The notes below the pieces were generated by a model. It saw only the letters and a list, made by a program, of their open reading frames with translations, ran no database searches and was not told the origin of the DNA. A DNA stretch of 64,000 nt from Nymphaea colorata (lineage: Eukaryota > Streptophyta > Magnoliopsida > Nymphaeales > Nymphaeaceae): assembly GCF_008831285.2 (NCBI RefSeq), contig NC_045146.1, positions 4,598,972 through 4,662,971 of the forward strand, given 5' to 3'. Positions 22,989-35,745 of the stretch are shown piece after piece. A program made the translations under genes and the position numbers. Position 1 is the first letter of the stretch, and each line of letters starts with the position of its first letter.

Positions 22989-24445
22989 CTGTCATCATTT
23001 GGCTATGATTATCATTGGTATATTTCTACTAAATTGAACATCTCATATATTACCGATGATAAAACATGTCCCCTTCTTCGCCCTTGACCCCATCAGCATT
23101 TCATTACATTGCTTGGTGTTTGTGTTTATTTTCTTGCATATAAGACTAATTGAGGAGGATCAACCATGTGAACCTGGATCTTGGATCAAATACAACTCTC
23201 TTCAATTTAAGGCTTCGTTGAAAACAATGTTTTACTATTCAACATATTTTAATCATCATCTTATGCAGCATTGCATTAGAGATAACTGATTTTGCATGTT
23301 CGCTCATATTTTGAAAAAACTTTCAATACCTATTTGTCCCGGTTATCATGTTGCTGGGTTTGGTCTTAGGCAGAGCACAAGACTAAACCTTACAACTGGA
23401 CCACGGTGGAAAAGTCCCCTTATTAGTATTATGAGTGTTAACTTGTGGTATATCGATAAGTGTCTAAGAAGAAATATGTAGACCTTACTTTTAATTGCCT
23501 AATGGAGGAGTCCATGCTCGTACTAAGCATCTTGGCTAAGGTATATTGGCATATCTTAATGGAACAATCATAATTATTCAAACCAATCTCAATTAGGGTT
23601 CTATGATCTTTTTACAAATATATGCATGAAACTGCTACATTGTATGATGAATGCATGTGTGTCTTCCATACACTCTTTGATCAATTTAATAATTTTACAA
23701 TCCATATTCATCTTTTAAATCAATGTCTCCTTTGGATATCTTTATATAGTCTTCGACTATGCCATAAGCTCATGTATTAACCTACTATCTAACTGACATT
23801 GATTTTTCAAATTCGATCATTGAACAAGTGCATTTTTTAAAAAAAATTGCTTCGAAATCTACATTTTATTATATATTGTCAATCTCTCATTTATTTGTCT
23901 GACCGCATATTAGCCATCTATTGGCTCATTTACCAACTTTGCTTGACTCAAGTCATGTAATCTTTTTTTCTATAAGTTTCTAGCTTCAATACCCATAGTA
24001 TGTCTTTCTCCCTATTTTACTACTTCCATGATTTTATTGGGTCATCATTTATTTCAAGTTAATTACCAATCTTTGATTTACTCCAGTATATTTCATTTTC
24101 AATCGTCAGACACCATTTATTTATTCTACTCTGCTTGATATTTAATCATTTCAAAATTAAGATTCTTCACAAGTATTAGATTGTTCATAATCTTCTCTGT
24201 TTTCCTATATTATCAACTTGATATCTCGTTATGAGAATCACCATCTACCGATCATATTCTTATAACAAATTTATTTTCTACAAGCTTTGTCTCAATTTCT
24301 TGGCATTCAAGACAAAATGAAAATTCTTTTACACCTAAGCTCATACATCACTTTCCTATTAGCGAGAAATGCATAAATTTTCTCTACATATTTTTGTCCA
24401 TACCTTTTATTTATTAGGACATTTTACAATATTTTCTTTGCCTTA

Positions 24446-24945
24446 GATATCAGCCATCTACCTTTTACCTAGTACATGGCACAGTCCATTTTGAATCAGA
24501 TCCTATCCCTCACTAGTCATGGCAATTGCTAACACTGCGGCATTTTTCTAAATCATGAATATTTTGAGGCATTATTTTGCGACATATTTTTCTTTCACAA
24601 TTATTCTTGTCTATCAACAAAATTGTCATATCCAAATCAAATCAACTAAACTGCTAAGGTAAAGATTTGATCAGGCACGATTGGCCCTCAGTCCCAACCC
24701 AAGACATCAACCATTTATCATTTACCTAGTGCATGACACATTCTATTTTGAATCATATCCTATCACTTATCAGTCATGGCAACATTGGGGCATTTTTTTA
24801 ATTATATATATTTTGAGGCATTTCTAAATTGCTTTTGCAACATATATTTTTCTTTCACAATCATCATTGTCCATCAAGAAAGGGGTCATATCCCAATCAA
24901 ATCGACTCAGCTGTTAAGCTAAAGATTTGACCAAGCACGATCCGA
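24446..24945. repeat. Diverged direct duplication, about 240 bp x 2
   Basis: Copy 1 is about 24,446-24,690 and copy 2 about 24,703-24,945. Both run from an ATCA-CCAT-TTTACCTAGT word to AAAGATTTGA-CA-GCACGAT, with clear divergence and a small indel. Confidence 0.8.
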
Positions 24946-25302
24946 CTTCTAGGTTCGGGGCATTCTAAAGCTAGCTCAAGCATGTCATTAGACAAGAGAA
25001 TCTTATGGAGCAAGTGCAACTTGGCAGTTTGGCTGGGGGCTTTTTCAAAGCAAGCTCAACCCAAGCATTAGTTTGGAGAATTTTACTAAACAACTTCAAA
25101 ATCCGGTCTTTGTAGAAAACAAAAACATCACCATAAGGCACTCGAGATGATAGGAAGTCTTCTTGTGACAACCAATGTAGGGGCAATAGGGTCTCATTAT
25201 CGGCTTCAATAACGGTATTTGAGGTGATGAGGATTCTTTCCAGGCATTGCCACTTATTCTCGAGCAACCGATTCAAGAAAGAGGTAAAACCTGAAATTAT
25301 GA

Positions 25303-25525
25303 ACAAAAGAGCAACCCACGCAGGTAAGGGGTTAAAACCTACAATGCAAGCCAAAGCAACCAACGCCGATAAGGGGTTAAACTTGCAATGCAAGCCAAGG
25401 CAACCCATTTAGGGGGGTTAAACCTGAATTCAATTTGGGCAAACCTATGCAAGTAAGGGGTTAAACCTGCAATATAAGTTCAAACAACCCATTCAGGTAA
25501 GGGGTTAAACCTGAAATGCAGTTCC
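25303..25525. repeat. Tandem array near 3' end of nested element
   Basis: Four to five degenerate units of about 50-58 bp share AAGGGGTTAAACCTGCAATG and GCAACCCA-type text. Such arrays before the purine tract are common in Tat/Ogre-type elements. Confidence 0.8.
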
Positions 25526-25567
25526 GTCATTTTAATATTTTTAGCCAAAATTTTCACTAATCAACCC

Positions 25568-25576
25568 AAAGGGGGG
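25568..25576 (+). other. Polypurine tract of nested element
   Basis: AAAGGGGGG, four bases (CATC) before the TGTTTATC start of LTR 2. Confidence 0.85.
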
Positions 25577-25580
25577 CATC

Positions 25581-28216
25581 TGTTTATCTCCCCAAATTTT
25601 TTCAAAAAGTGATGTATTTCATTTTCAATCAAATCTCAGTTATTTTATATAGATTTAATTCCTGGGCTGGGCCTTAAGCCCAATTTGTAACAAAAACCTT
25701 GTCTTTACACATTTTAAATAAAAAAATGTTTTATGCTTCTTATACAAACAAAATTTTTAATTCATTTGATTTGATTTGGTTTTGTTTAATTTTTTATTAA
25801 AAAAAAACTGCGTGCACTCACTGACGCGCACAGCGTGCTTCATGCGCAGCACAGTACCTCCTCTTTTTCTTGCAAAAACCGACCCTTGGGGGGCAGTTTT
25901 GAGCTTTTTGGGTGGGTAATAACTCTGCTCACACCCCAAAAAGGTATTTACAGGGCCAATGACCAATCCCAGTTAGTCAAAACATATTTTTTAAAAAATA
26001 AAAATAATTCAAAATTATTTGAAATAAGTGTGAAAATCTTTTCAAGTTCAAAAAAAATTTAAATTTTGAGTTTTTGCTCCAAAACTCCCTATAAATACAC
26101 CTACAATCCTCCCTCTTGGGCATAAGCTAACCTTTGGGGAACTTTTTATGTTTTTTCACTGAAAGTTTTAAAGCTTAACCCTTGGGAAACCTTTTGCATT
26201 CTCTCATTTAAAGTTTTAAAGTTTCTCCTTAGCTTTTTCTTTCTATTTTTCTCTTCTTCTCCAACATTGGGAGCAAACCTCTTCAAGTTCAAATTCTCCA
26301 AGGGCGCATGAGGGGATCTTTAGAGAAGATATCTTCATGAAGCTTCATCCAAGACGACCTTAGCATCATCGTTAATGTCATCTATAATCAAGATATGTAG
26401 CTCTCGTTTTTATTTTCATTTCCTCTTGCCACCTCCCCATGGCCATACAAAAAAGCTCAAATGATTTTTTATCCAAAATCGAGAGCTATATCTTGAGTGC
26501 AGCGGGAGTATGAGCAAGGTGAAATAAATTCTATTTCTTTATTTATTTAAAAAAATATGCTTGTTATATTGCTTTATTCATCATTTATGCTTGAAATGAT
26601 GCTCATGCATGATGTATTAATTTTCTTTAACTGATGAGCAAATGCACGTCTGGAATGAGTGTTTGGGTTAGGATCTCTTCATTGTTGTGTTGATTTTTGA
26701 GGTTGGAACTTGTCTAACCCCGAAAAGCACTTCTCGAATTTGTATATGTTAATGTCATTCTGATGCTTAGTTTCTTTCTTCTGATTAGGGATCCCAATGA
26801 GTGCTTTCCTACGTTGCTCTTCATTTCATATATGTTTAATTTTATTTCATACTCAATGGTGGAAGAAATATATTCTCTTGTAGCCAACAAACTAATAATC
26901 CTTTTTATATTCCAATACAAAAATATTTAGAATCATATTTTCTAAAAGATTTTCAAAAGTAAGAACCCTCTTCAATGCGGCCTTGGAGACTTAGCTTATG
27001 CTCTTGCATGAGCTCAAGTTCCTCTCCGGCCTACATAAAAATTGAAGTCGGACAATTTCAAGTCATTTTTTTATTTTAACTTTCATGAAGATATAGACAT
27101 ATATACATGTTATATACGTATATGTGCACATGACTATTTCTCTTTGTCTTTCTCTCTTTATAATTTAACATATTCTTTTGCAAACTTATGTATACGTATA
27201 TATAAATATATATGCATGTATTCCTCTTTAAAATATCTCTCACTCTTTTTAAATTCTTCTCCATCTCTATCTGATTTAAACCTCCCTTTGACAAGCTTTC
27301 ATATACATATCCATACGTATATATAAAAAATGTATATGCATACGTATCTCTCCTTCTTTTAAATCCTTTGTTTTGTGATTTTCAAAATCTTTTTCTCTCT
27401 CTTCCTTCATATTTCTTTTGTATTCTAGTCTTTCCTCTTTTCCAATCTTCCCATGTTTTTCTTCCAAGATCTTTTCATTTGCTGACTTTATCAAGACTAA
27501 AACTCAATTAATGACCCAATATTGGATTCATGTTTGATGGTCTACAACCCATTTCATTTTCAAAAAACTTTTCTTTTCTGATAAAATTATTTATGACAAT
27601 TATTAAATGAGAAACTTAGATATATGTGGTGGTAGGAATGCTCTTAGATGAATGTCATGGTAACAATGAATGATTTTATTCTCATCATGTAGGATCAATC
27701 TATTATCCATACATTCATATTCACTTAACATTACAAATGATCACAAGCACATGTCTAAACGGACTTAAGCAAGATGAGATGGAGCTCTAGCTTGATAGTA
27801 ACAAAATTAAAGAAAAATTTCAAACCTATTTAAAGTCTTAAGAGAACATTAAAGTGACTTCAAAAGGTGATCTTCAAATGTTTCCAAAGAATATTTGTAA
27901 AGATTTCTCAATTCCAGATTTTTCAAATCAAAATGTTTTATACTATCAATGATTCTTTAAAACTTTCTCAAAATCTTGAAACATTACATTTTCAACATTT
28001 TCTCAAACACCACACTACATTTAGAATGAAGAAAATGTTTAAGCCAAAACGAAATGCATCAAGAATAAACATAGCCCTTGGATCGATTATCCCCGGTAAA
28101 GGCGTCGAGAACGGTCGATCCTCATACCAACAGGTGAGTCCCTTCTCTCATATTTCAAAACAAAACCTCACTTTTCTGGAGCATTCCAAAAACTAAACAT
28201 TTTTAGGATGTGAACA
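25581..28216 (+). repeat. Nested element LTR 2
   Basis: 2636 bp from TGTTTATCTCCCC to GTGAACA. It aligns with LTR 1 and lacks the 34-bp minisatellite expansion. A TATAAATAC motif is at 26,090-26,098. Confidence 0.9.
26090..26098 (+). promoter_or_regulatory. Putative TATA box, nested LTR 2
   Basis: TATAAATAC in CTCCCTATAAATACACCTAC, matching the LTR 1 position. Confidence 0.5.
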
Positions 28217-28221
28217 ATGGT

Positions 28222-30287
28222 TTAGATAGAAAATTAAGAATTTGAAAGGATGATAGAACTTGTAAGTTATTAATGTTTATTCATACGCTAAGGTGTGATG
28301 TAAATGCTCGTTCATGTTGATTTGATTAATTTACGCTCTTACTTGTGAGGTAGTGTCATCATCTTTAAATTTACAAATGGATAAGCATGATTCCTTGGAT
28401 AATACCTCAACTAAGAAAGCAAGTTGAGAAACATACGATTGTTAGGCTGAATCGAAGTCTTGGAGGTAATAACCTCAAAAAGATGAAAAATATTATTAGA
28501 AGGTTCAATGGGCTGATTCTACCTTTTGGCACCTTCTTGAGACAATAACCAATGACTTGAGGGTCTTATTTTTTAGCTAAATAGATTATTTTTAGAGCCA
28601 AGTGAATGGAAAAACTTATCGCTTTGAATTTTTGCAAGTCAATGGGGCTCATCGGGTAGACCTTAAACTACAGGATTCAAAGCTCCAAACGAATTTGGGT
28701 ATTTGTGATGGCACGTGGCAGTATGACGGCATTCCACACAAATCCCTATCTGGCACCAAAAGTAGAGTGTGTTTTTTTAAGATTATTGGATCCTATGATT
28801 GTGTTTTATTTGGATAGTATGTGATATAACGTGCTTATTGCCACATGAATGCATGTGTGTGGTTGATTGATTATGAGATTGGTTGATTGTTGTTAAATTA
28901 TGATGCGATGGCATATGAATGTTAGAAATTATATTTGCTTAGGACAGATTAGGCGGGGTATCAAGTTGAGTATCTCCTCGACCCAGATGTGCATTAGTGA
29001 GAATCTTAGTATGATATTTGCATAGAACAGCTGTGAGCCAATTACAAATCGAGACTACTCTTTGTGGTTTGGGTAAGTTTTCATATGAAGTGATTGCTAT
29101 GTTGGATTGTTGTGAATGTTATGAAACTTTCATTTGCATTGCCATTGGGCAGTTATTTGATCGAATAGACTTAATGGGTAGAATTGTCCATAAAGTATGA
29201 TGGTTACCTAAGAGTATTCATTGAATGTGTGACCCTCTTATGGAGGTGATTTGAGGTATGGATGCACTTATGAAGTGAACCAACCTCATGTGCAAGCTGG
29301 TTTTATTGAGTATGTGCTCTCATAATGATAAATTAAGAAAGAATAACTGATTGGAGGTCAGTGGGTTATGGGAATGTGTATCGGATACATCCCACCCTCA
29401 CCACTGGTCTTGTCTGCTTGGGGCATAGGCAGTGTGAAGCCCCAGTATATCATTGTGTGATGTGCTTGGGGTGTTGGGCTCCCACCTTCCCAACCTGGGT
29501 GTGATGGGAAAGAATGAGCAACTTTCTTTGGAATCCACATATCCATAGATAATTTCTCTACCGTTGCAATCTGAACGGATCTGTATTTATTCGAGCCACC
29601 ATGGGAGTTGTCTACCATGACACGTGCCTGTATTTGCACCTACAGAAGTTGTCAATTCACTAAATTGAATGTAAATGAAATGAATGTAAATGGAATGATA
29701 TGCATGAATGTAATATGATTATTAAGTGTGTGGATTGTGATATGGAGCTATCCCCACATATCGTAGAATGTGCGAGGGACTACCATGACAAATTATATGA
29801 TTGTATGTGTGTATAGGGATAGAATAATGATTATGTTTTCATTTATGTTAGACTCCACATTTGAGCCCTTACTTTACAGGGTTAAGGATTTATCTGATTT
29901 GTCGTCATACTGTGATGGCTAAACCTTCTATTGTTTATCTTTTTCAGGTTTTGGCAGACTCGGGACAACAGATTGATCTGATGGCTCCACTCACATCGTA
30001 CTAGGGAGACTTTGGTTCTACTATCATGTCGACACGTCACATTTTGTCTCATTGATGTCTTGTTTTTGTATAGACATTGATCTTTTGGTTTAGGGACATT
30101 TTTGTTATGTGTGGTATTGTCAAACATGAAGTCATCTTGTATGAACTGATTTTGTTACATAATGGAATGTTAGCCCCATTGTCATTTTGATTTGCATAGC
30201 TCCATTTCCATTGTTTGGTCGTTACAACTCGACGTGTTTTAAAAAAACAAATTATTGGGGGGGGGTTCAAAAGGTTGGGGTGTGACA
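28222..30287 (+). repeat. Gypsy 3' LTR, right part
   Basis: It resumes the LTR after the nested element (AGAAAATTAAGAATTTGAAAGG against GGAAAATAAGGATTTGAAGGG of the 5' LTR) and runs to TGTGACA. It includes about 300 bp near 28,820-29,060 that are missing from the 5' LTR. The left breakpoint of the large tandem duplication (29,659) lies inside it. Confidence 0.92.
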
Positions 30288-33200
30288 ATTTTTTACTTTA
30301 CATTTAGTATCCCAAACATATTTGTGGGTTTATATTTCTAAAAGACTAATAGATTAAAGGGCCAGTTACCACCAAATGGACAACAAAGTTTAATACATAA
30401 GGTATGTGATAAGATAATGTTGTTATCAAAACCAGCAACAATACTATTTGACTAAGGAGGTTGTGGCAATCATAAAGAATCAAACGGTAACAAAGTCTAT
30501 AACAAAATACTCTTGTATTTTAGTAAAACTAATATTTGTTTCACTACTCTAATGTAATTTGATCAATATACAATTAGAACCAACACACACCTGACCATGA
30601 TAAATTGTGCATCTCCAATATTTTCCTTTTTAGATTAATATGGTATTGAAACTATAAATAGGGCTAGGCATCAGGCCGGGCTGATCCTTCAAGACACAAC
30701 AGGCTCATTTTATAAGTTATTTTCAGATCTCTTGCTAGGCCTGTTAATACATGGGCTGGGCGAGGTCCTGGCCCAGTTCAGTTGCTTTATAGATTTTAAT
30801 TTTTACATATTGAACGTAATTTTTTAAGGAACATATAAACCTATACATGAATGCCATTGCTTTAAAAATATATGGAAATAAAAAGTAAAAGTTCACCTGC
30901 ATTATAGTTGTAACAAACAAATAGAACCATAAAAACCTAAAATTGCATGACCAACTTTTTAGTTGTAACTCTATAATGAACATATAAAGAAATAAATACT
31001 AAACTTTAACAAGATTACAAAGACAAAACTAATTACAAAGTTCTAATGAGATTATAAAGTTGCAATGAGATAAAACTACAAACTTTCATTTAAAATTGGG
31101 AACACAATAAGTTAAATATTGAAAAAATCTTCATTAGCAAGATCATATATTACAAATTATGTAACATTTCAAAATATGACAGAAACAACAAACACAACTT
31201 TCCATTGTGCTCAACTATTTCTCGTCTTCAAACCATGGTAGTAACTGTGATTGGAACTATCATGGAAATTTGATCTAAAACCTATTCAAAAGTCTTGCTA
31301 TGATTTGCACATAAGGACATGGAAGCTCACAAGGTCGACATTAAAAGAATAAAATAAAATAAACATCAAGGTTAAGTGTGAAAAGAGCATCTTTTTTCAA
31401 AGATCATGCCATGTTATCATCAATTAACATGAACTCATAGATATATTATTTGTTGCAACAACATGCATTGCTCTAGTAACATTTACATAATCTTTTACCA
31501 TTAGATATAAAACCTACAACCTAAAAAACTGAATAATTGCATAATAAGTAAAGTGTAGAACATTTACCACAATGAATCAAAATCATGCATCAAAACCTGT
31601 TTTATCATCCAAATATTCTTTTGCTTCCAATGAACTGTTGCAAAAAACATTAGATATATTAATATGCTATGAAGAATAATTCAACTAGAAAATCTAACAT
31701 TGAACATTTTACCTTTCACGTACATCATTATCTTCTTTACAAATCCAACTCTATGTGCAAACTAGTACTTCAGTAGCTTGAGTAGCACTTGGCCATCAAC
31801 AATCACTAACCACTCTTAATTTTGTACTATGAAATATAGACTAAAAGGTAACTATAGATACTAGAATTGTTAATACATCTTCAGCCATTTTAGATTAAAT
31901 TTTATACTTATCTTTGTTTTTCTTCCATCAAAAAGATATGTTGAAGTCTTCACTAGTTGAACCTCATATAATTATGTCACCCAAATTTATATCCAGATCT
32001 GAGTGAGCTGCCTGAATAGTACAAGAATTCATATAATATACCTTGAGATCATCAACCATAGAGGAATAGGAACCTTCACTTTCAGCTCCCACACTATTAC
32101 TATATGAAATTTTTCCATTTCTCATAGAATGCATAGTTTTGCACTCGACACACAGCTCATAAAGGCTGCTACCTATTCTTTTATTGACCTATTGCATCAG
32201 GTTCATTCAAATTTTCAAGAACAATATACAACAATCTGCACCACTGATCCAAAACAAGTGCAACCTGCAAATAGGACATTATATTTTTTTGAGTACTTAT
32301 CGAATTTCTTGCATTCAATATGTCAATTCCCCTACATATTCCTTAGTTGCCACACTATGCTGATGTAAATGTCTGTAAATCACATACACTTTATAAAACC
32401 AAATTGGGCGTTCTGTACTTAGTGGTAGAAAAGACATTTGTTGTATCATATATTATCTTCATAAGCTAACAAATAGAAAATACTCAAATTAATTGTCCTC
32501 AAAAGACAAAAAATACATAAGTAGGGTTAACAACAACCAATTTTTTAAAGACATATTCATAAAACGTTGCTCAACCTAATAAAAATAGAGTTCCATCGAG
32601 TCAGAACATCATAAGGCAATTCTTTGACAAAATAAAGAGAGAAAACTTATAAGTGAGAGAAATTTTAAGGGAAGAAGATTTTAAGATAATGAAAAAAAAC
32701 AAGAAGATAAAATTAGAGTATGAACTTTTAAGAGAAAACTAAAGATAGAGTAGAAAGATATTTTAGAGAGGGAGAGAAATTTTAGAGAGAGAGAGGCAAA
32801 AATAGATAAACTTATAGAAAAGATATCTTAAACTAGAGACACAGAAAGAGATTATAAAAGAAAATCAAAGAAAATGAAACAGATATCTCCAAAGAGAGAA
32901 AAATATATATAGAGATAGAGATTAGTAAGAGGAAGAGAAATAATGAAGACAAGAAAATTTCCTAGCAGTTAGATATTTTAATTTCTTACATTTTTTTATA
33001 TAGAAACTAAAATCAAGAGATAATTTTAAGGATTTTCAGTTTCAATCTTTCCATGTAGGCCAGAGAGAAACTTGGGCTCATGAGAGAGACTACGCTATGA
33101 AATCAAGTTTTTAACTAGATCCAAATATGATTGATATCATGTTTTTAAGGTTTTGGGACATAGACCTGAAGAGATCTATCATATGAAATACAAATTTTGG

Positions 33201-33674
33201 TATCCAAATATGAATTCAATCTTTGATTCAGGAAATCTAAATTTACTCTTGGTGATCCAATTCGAAGGTGTAAATCTAAAGTTCTGAGGATATATGATAG
33301 TTGTAGGGATGGAAATCACTTTAATTGATCATGGGTAAAGCAATTCTCAGGATTTCCATTATTGTTCTATCGAATTAGTGACAAAATGGAGGAAAATGGG
33401 ATTATCAGGGGCAAATGGTCATTTTTTAGGTAGCAACAATCGGGGCTGATCTGGGTCCTCTGTTTGATACCCAGGGTATTTGATTTTATTTGGTGTAATT
33501 GACAACCTTTACATATGAAACTTTTAGAAAGCCAATTCAAAATCCCGTTTATCATTGGTAAAACAATCGTTTGATCTGTCAAAAATTTGGGATGTCAATA
33601 GTTATAAAGTATCATGTTACCAACATGTTACAATTAAATGGTTTGAGGGCAAAAAAGGCCTCTCCACATATGAA
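30288..33674. other. Unit 1 unique DNA right of the Gypsy element
   Basis: AT-rich DNA with no recognised gene. At about 30,655-30,780 a GC-richer stretch (GGCTAGGCATCAGGCCGGGC, GGGCTGGGCGAGG) resembles ends of plant hAT-type small elements, but no partner end or target duplication was found. A purine-rich AGAGA block spans about 32,620-32,940. The same DNA appears in unit 2 at about 39,031-42,158 and 43,017-43,405. Confidence 0.5.
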
Positions 33675-34794
33675 GTGTGACAAAACTTGGAAATGCCCTA
33701 TGATTGTACATGAATCTCAAATCTATTCTTTACAGTTGCCATTTATGGATAAGCACCTTCCTACAGCAGGACACTAGAATTCATGCTTCAAAGGAATAGA
33801 CCTTCACACGATCAAGTTTCTAACTTTTTACTTACTATGAGCAGCAGGTATCATGGCACCCTATAGAATGACGAGAATCTTTTTAATATTACCATCTGAT
33901 ACTAAAAAGAGTGAATATCCAAATACTGGTCTCAAAATGTATGTAAATAAGATTTATAATGCACAAACAAAGTGAGAGAGAGAAAGAGAGAAAGTATTTC
34001 GGCACAACAACAATAAAGCCGTTGGCACGTATCTTGATTACTCTAGTTGTACTTGTGGACCAGAAACCAAATAAGGAAATATGAATTATAAGTAGAGAGG
34101 AACAACAGGAAAATCAGCTTCAAATGCCTTTCAACAAGTATCATTTTCTAAAATAGATGAGTGTATAGAGCTCAACCGATGCATGACTGCCATCTGGGCA
34201 TTGTGATGCCTATAAGTTAAATCTAGACGTATTTGACAATTAGCTTACAACCGTAGCAATAAAGCTATGCACACAAATTGAAGGATAAAATGTGCCACAA
34301 TACCAGCGACACTGGTGAGCTAGAGTTTATATTGGAAAACTGGTGTAGTTTGGCAATTCCTAGAGCTGCTACAAGCAACCACTGGACAATTAAATTTAAA
34401 GGAAAAGGTAGCTGTGATGTTAGTCAATATTTTTCATCTCTCGTATAATGAAATGTCAGAGAGTATTTATAGCAACTTTCTGAACTTTAACATGACTTGA
34501 ATTTTTTATTCAGCTTCTCCCTTGATGCACCATAAACTTCACATTTCTTTTTTGCAGCATGCTCTTTCCAAAATAACATGGAATTGTTTGGACAAACATC
34601 TTTTTTTTCATAGCGGAGGGCCAAACCGGATATATTTTTTTTTTCTTCATAATAAAAAGTTTAGGTATCTACCCTTTTTCTGGAAATGGTTCAATCAGTA
34701 AATTCAATAGCATGTTTAATGATTTGTTGCTCCAACCATTATAAAACATTTAATGTGAAACAAACAAAAAAGGAAAAACAACTTGGAACAATGC

Positions 34795-35145
34795 ATTGTT
34801 AAAATGATTGCCAATTATGTGATCCAGAACATCACTTGTTGATTGTAACAATGCATTGTTACACTTACGACAAGGACATTTGAGATTTTCATCATCAATT
34901 GCATTATTTGATGCAACAAATTTGATGAAATTGAGACTCCTTCCACATATTCTGAAGGACAGTCTTACAATTGGTGAGCCATTTATGTTGAAGCTCATAT
35001 TACCATCTTAAATTAATAATAAATTGAGTTACCATTTTTCCTATGCTGTAAAACGAAGGTCACAATATGTCAACGTCCATTTGTTCCATATACATAACAC
35101 AATTAGAAAGAAAGATATAGTTGATATGATGTCATATAAAACTTA
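34795..35145 (-). pseudogene. CACTA transposase-associated zinc-binding domain relic
   Basis: On the minus strand the frame reads GRSLNFIKFVASN, then ENLKCPCRKCNNALLQSTSD and VLDHIIGNHF. The spacing F-x-x-F-A, then C-P-C-x-x-C, then D-H-x-x-x-x-G-F/H, is the transposase-associated N-terminal domain of plant En/Spm elements. It is about 80 codons long with no transposase body nearby, and a stop lies just outside. A diverged relative lies at 46,355-46,705. Confidence 0.7.
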
Positions 35146-35617
35146 ACAAAGCAAATGTACCCTAATTTTGAAATTGTGCATGTTTTAAAATATAAAATAG
35201 ATCACTGAAGTGGACTGATGAACATGAAGAGATTAATCTTGATGTTTGTTCATGTCTGGATCAACATAAATCAACACAAATTGATATCTTAGATATAAAA
35301 TTATGCATGCAAAACTAAGTCTTGTAGACCAGGAGTTCGGCCTCTACTAGGACTGGGATGTAGGACATGGACCTAGCAGGGAGATCTAAACTTGAATCCA
35401 ATACTTGAGATCAGGATCTGAGAGTTTTCTTCTTCTAAATTTAAATAGAAGATGTCATTAAGATACATAACATATCATGTCAGGAAAATTTAGGATCCAA
35501 AATCTGAGATTTGAAATTGTGGTTCAATATCCATGACCTAATATTTGAGATAAACAAAATCCATAATCCAATGCTTTACATCTAAAATCTTATATTCTAA
35601 ATCTAGAATGTTAATTC

Positions 35618-35745
35618 CAAAATCCACGATCCATGACCTATAATCCAATATCTGAAATCCAAAATACTTAATATAAGGTTCAAAATCCACGATCCATGAC
35701 CTATAATCCAATATCTGAAATCCAAAATACTTAATATAAGGTTCA
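35618..35745. repeat. 63-bp tandem repeat, two copies
   Basis: CAAAATCCACGATCCATGAC starts at 35,618 and 35,681 and the following text is identical. On the minus strand it encodes a 21-residue repeat, which is compositional and not a protein. Confidence 0.95.

Larger units (their letters stand above)
22969..25580 (+). other. Nested element internal region, non-coding
   Basis: 2.6 kb without recognisable capsid, protease, RT or integrase text in any frame. Two diverged direct copies of about 240 bp lie at roughly 24,446-24,690 and 24,703-24,945 (shared words: TTTTGAATCA, TCATGGCAA, TTTTGAGGCATT, AAAGATTTGA). The tandem array and purine tract close it. Confidence 0.75.
20227..28216 (+). mobile_element. 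Nested non-coding LTR retrotransposon (LARD-like)
   Basis: A complete element of about 8 kb inserted into the Gypsy 3' LTR. LTR 1 starts TGTTATTACCCCAAA and LTR 2 starts TGTTTATCTCCCCAAA; both end G(C/T)GAACA. The 5-bp target duplication ATGGT is at 20,222-20,226 and 28,217-28,221, and the interrupted host LTR reads on cleanly across it. A purine tract (AAAGGGGGG, 25,568-25,576) precedes LTR 2. The 2.6-kb interior has no gag or pol that I can recognise, so it must have moved using proteins from another element. Long LTRs, a short tandem array before the purine tract, and a degenerate tRNA-Arg-like primer site suggest Tat/Ogre affinity, which is tentative. Confidence 0.92.
11736..30287 (+). 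mobile_element. Ty3/Gypsy chromovirus (Tekay/Del-like), split by nested insertion
   Basis: This is a full-structure LTR retrotransposon. The 5' LTR starts TGTAGCGTGCGAG at 11,736 and the 3' LTR starts TGTAACATGCGAG at 19,082 and ends GGGGTGTGACA at 30,287. The 5-bp target duplication ATTTT flanks it at 11,731-11,735 and 30,288-30,292. A primer site follows the 5' LTR and a purine tract precedes the 3' LTR. Internal domains lie in the order gag, protease, RT, RNase H, integrase, chromodomain, as in Ty3/Gypsy. The C-terminal chromodomain and the long LTRs point to the Tekay/Del group. The internal region (14,473-19,081) is full of stops and frameshifts, and the LTRs differ widely, so the element is old and inactive. 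About 8 kb of this span is a second element inserted in the 3' LTR. Confidence 0.95.

Noticed and set aside
25303-25525. CRISPR-like array
   Set aside because: Units are degenerate and contiguous without unique spacers, lie inside an LTR element in plant DNA, and no cas genes exist.
29882-30127. 81-codon ORF occurring again at 38,623-38,868 with one change
   Set aside because: The conservation reflects the recent tandem duplication of LTR DNA, not selection on a protein.
30655-30780. GC-rich text resembling a hAT-type element end
   Set aside because: Only one end-like motif was found, with no inverted partner or 8-bp target duplication. The second occurrence near 39,535 is due to the tandem duplication.
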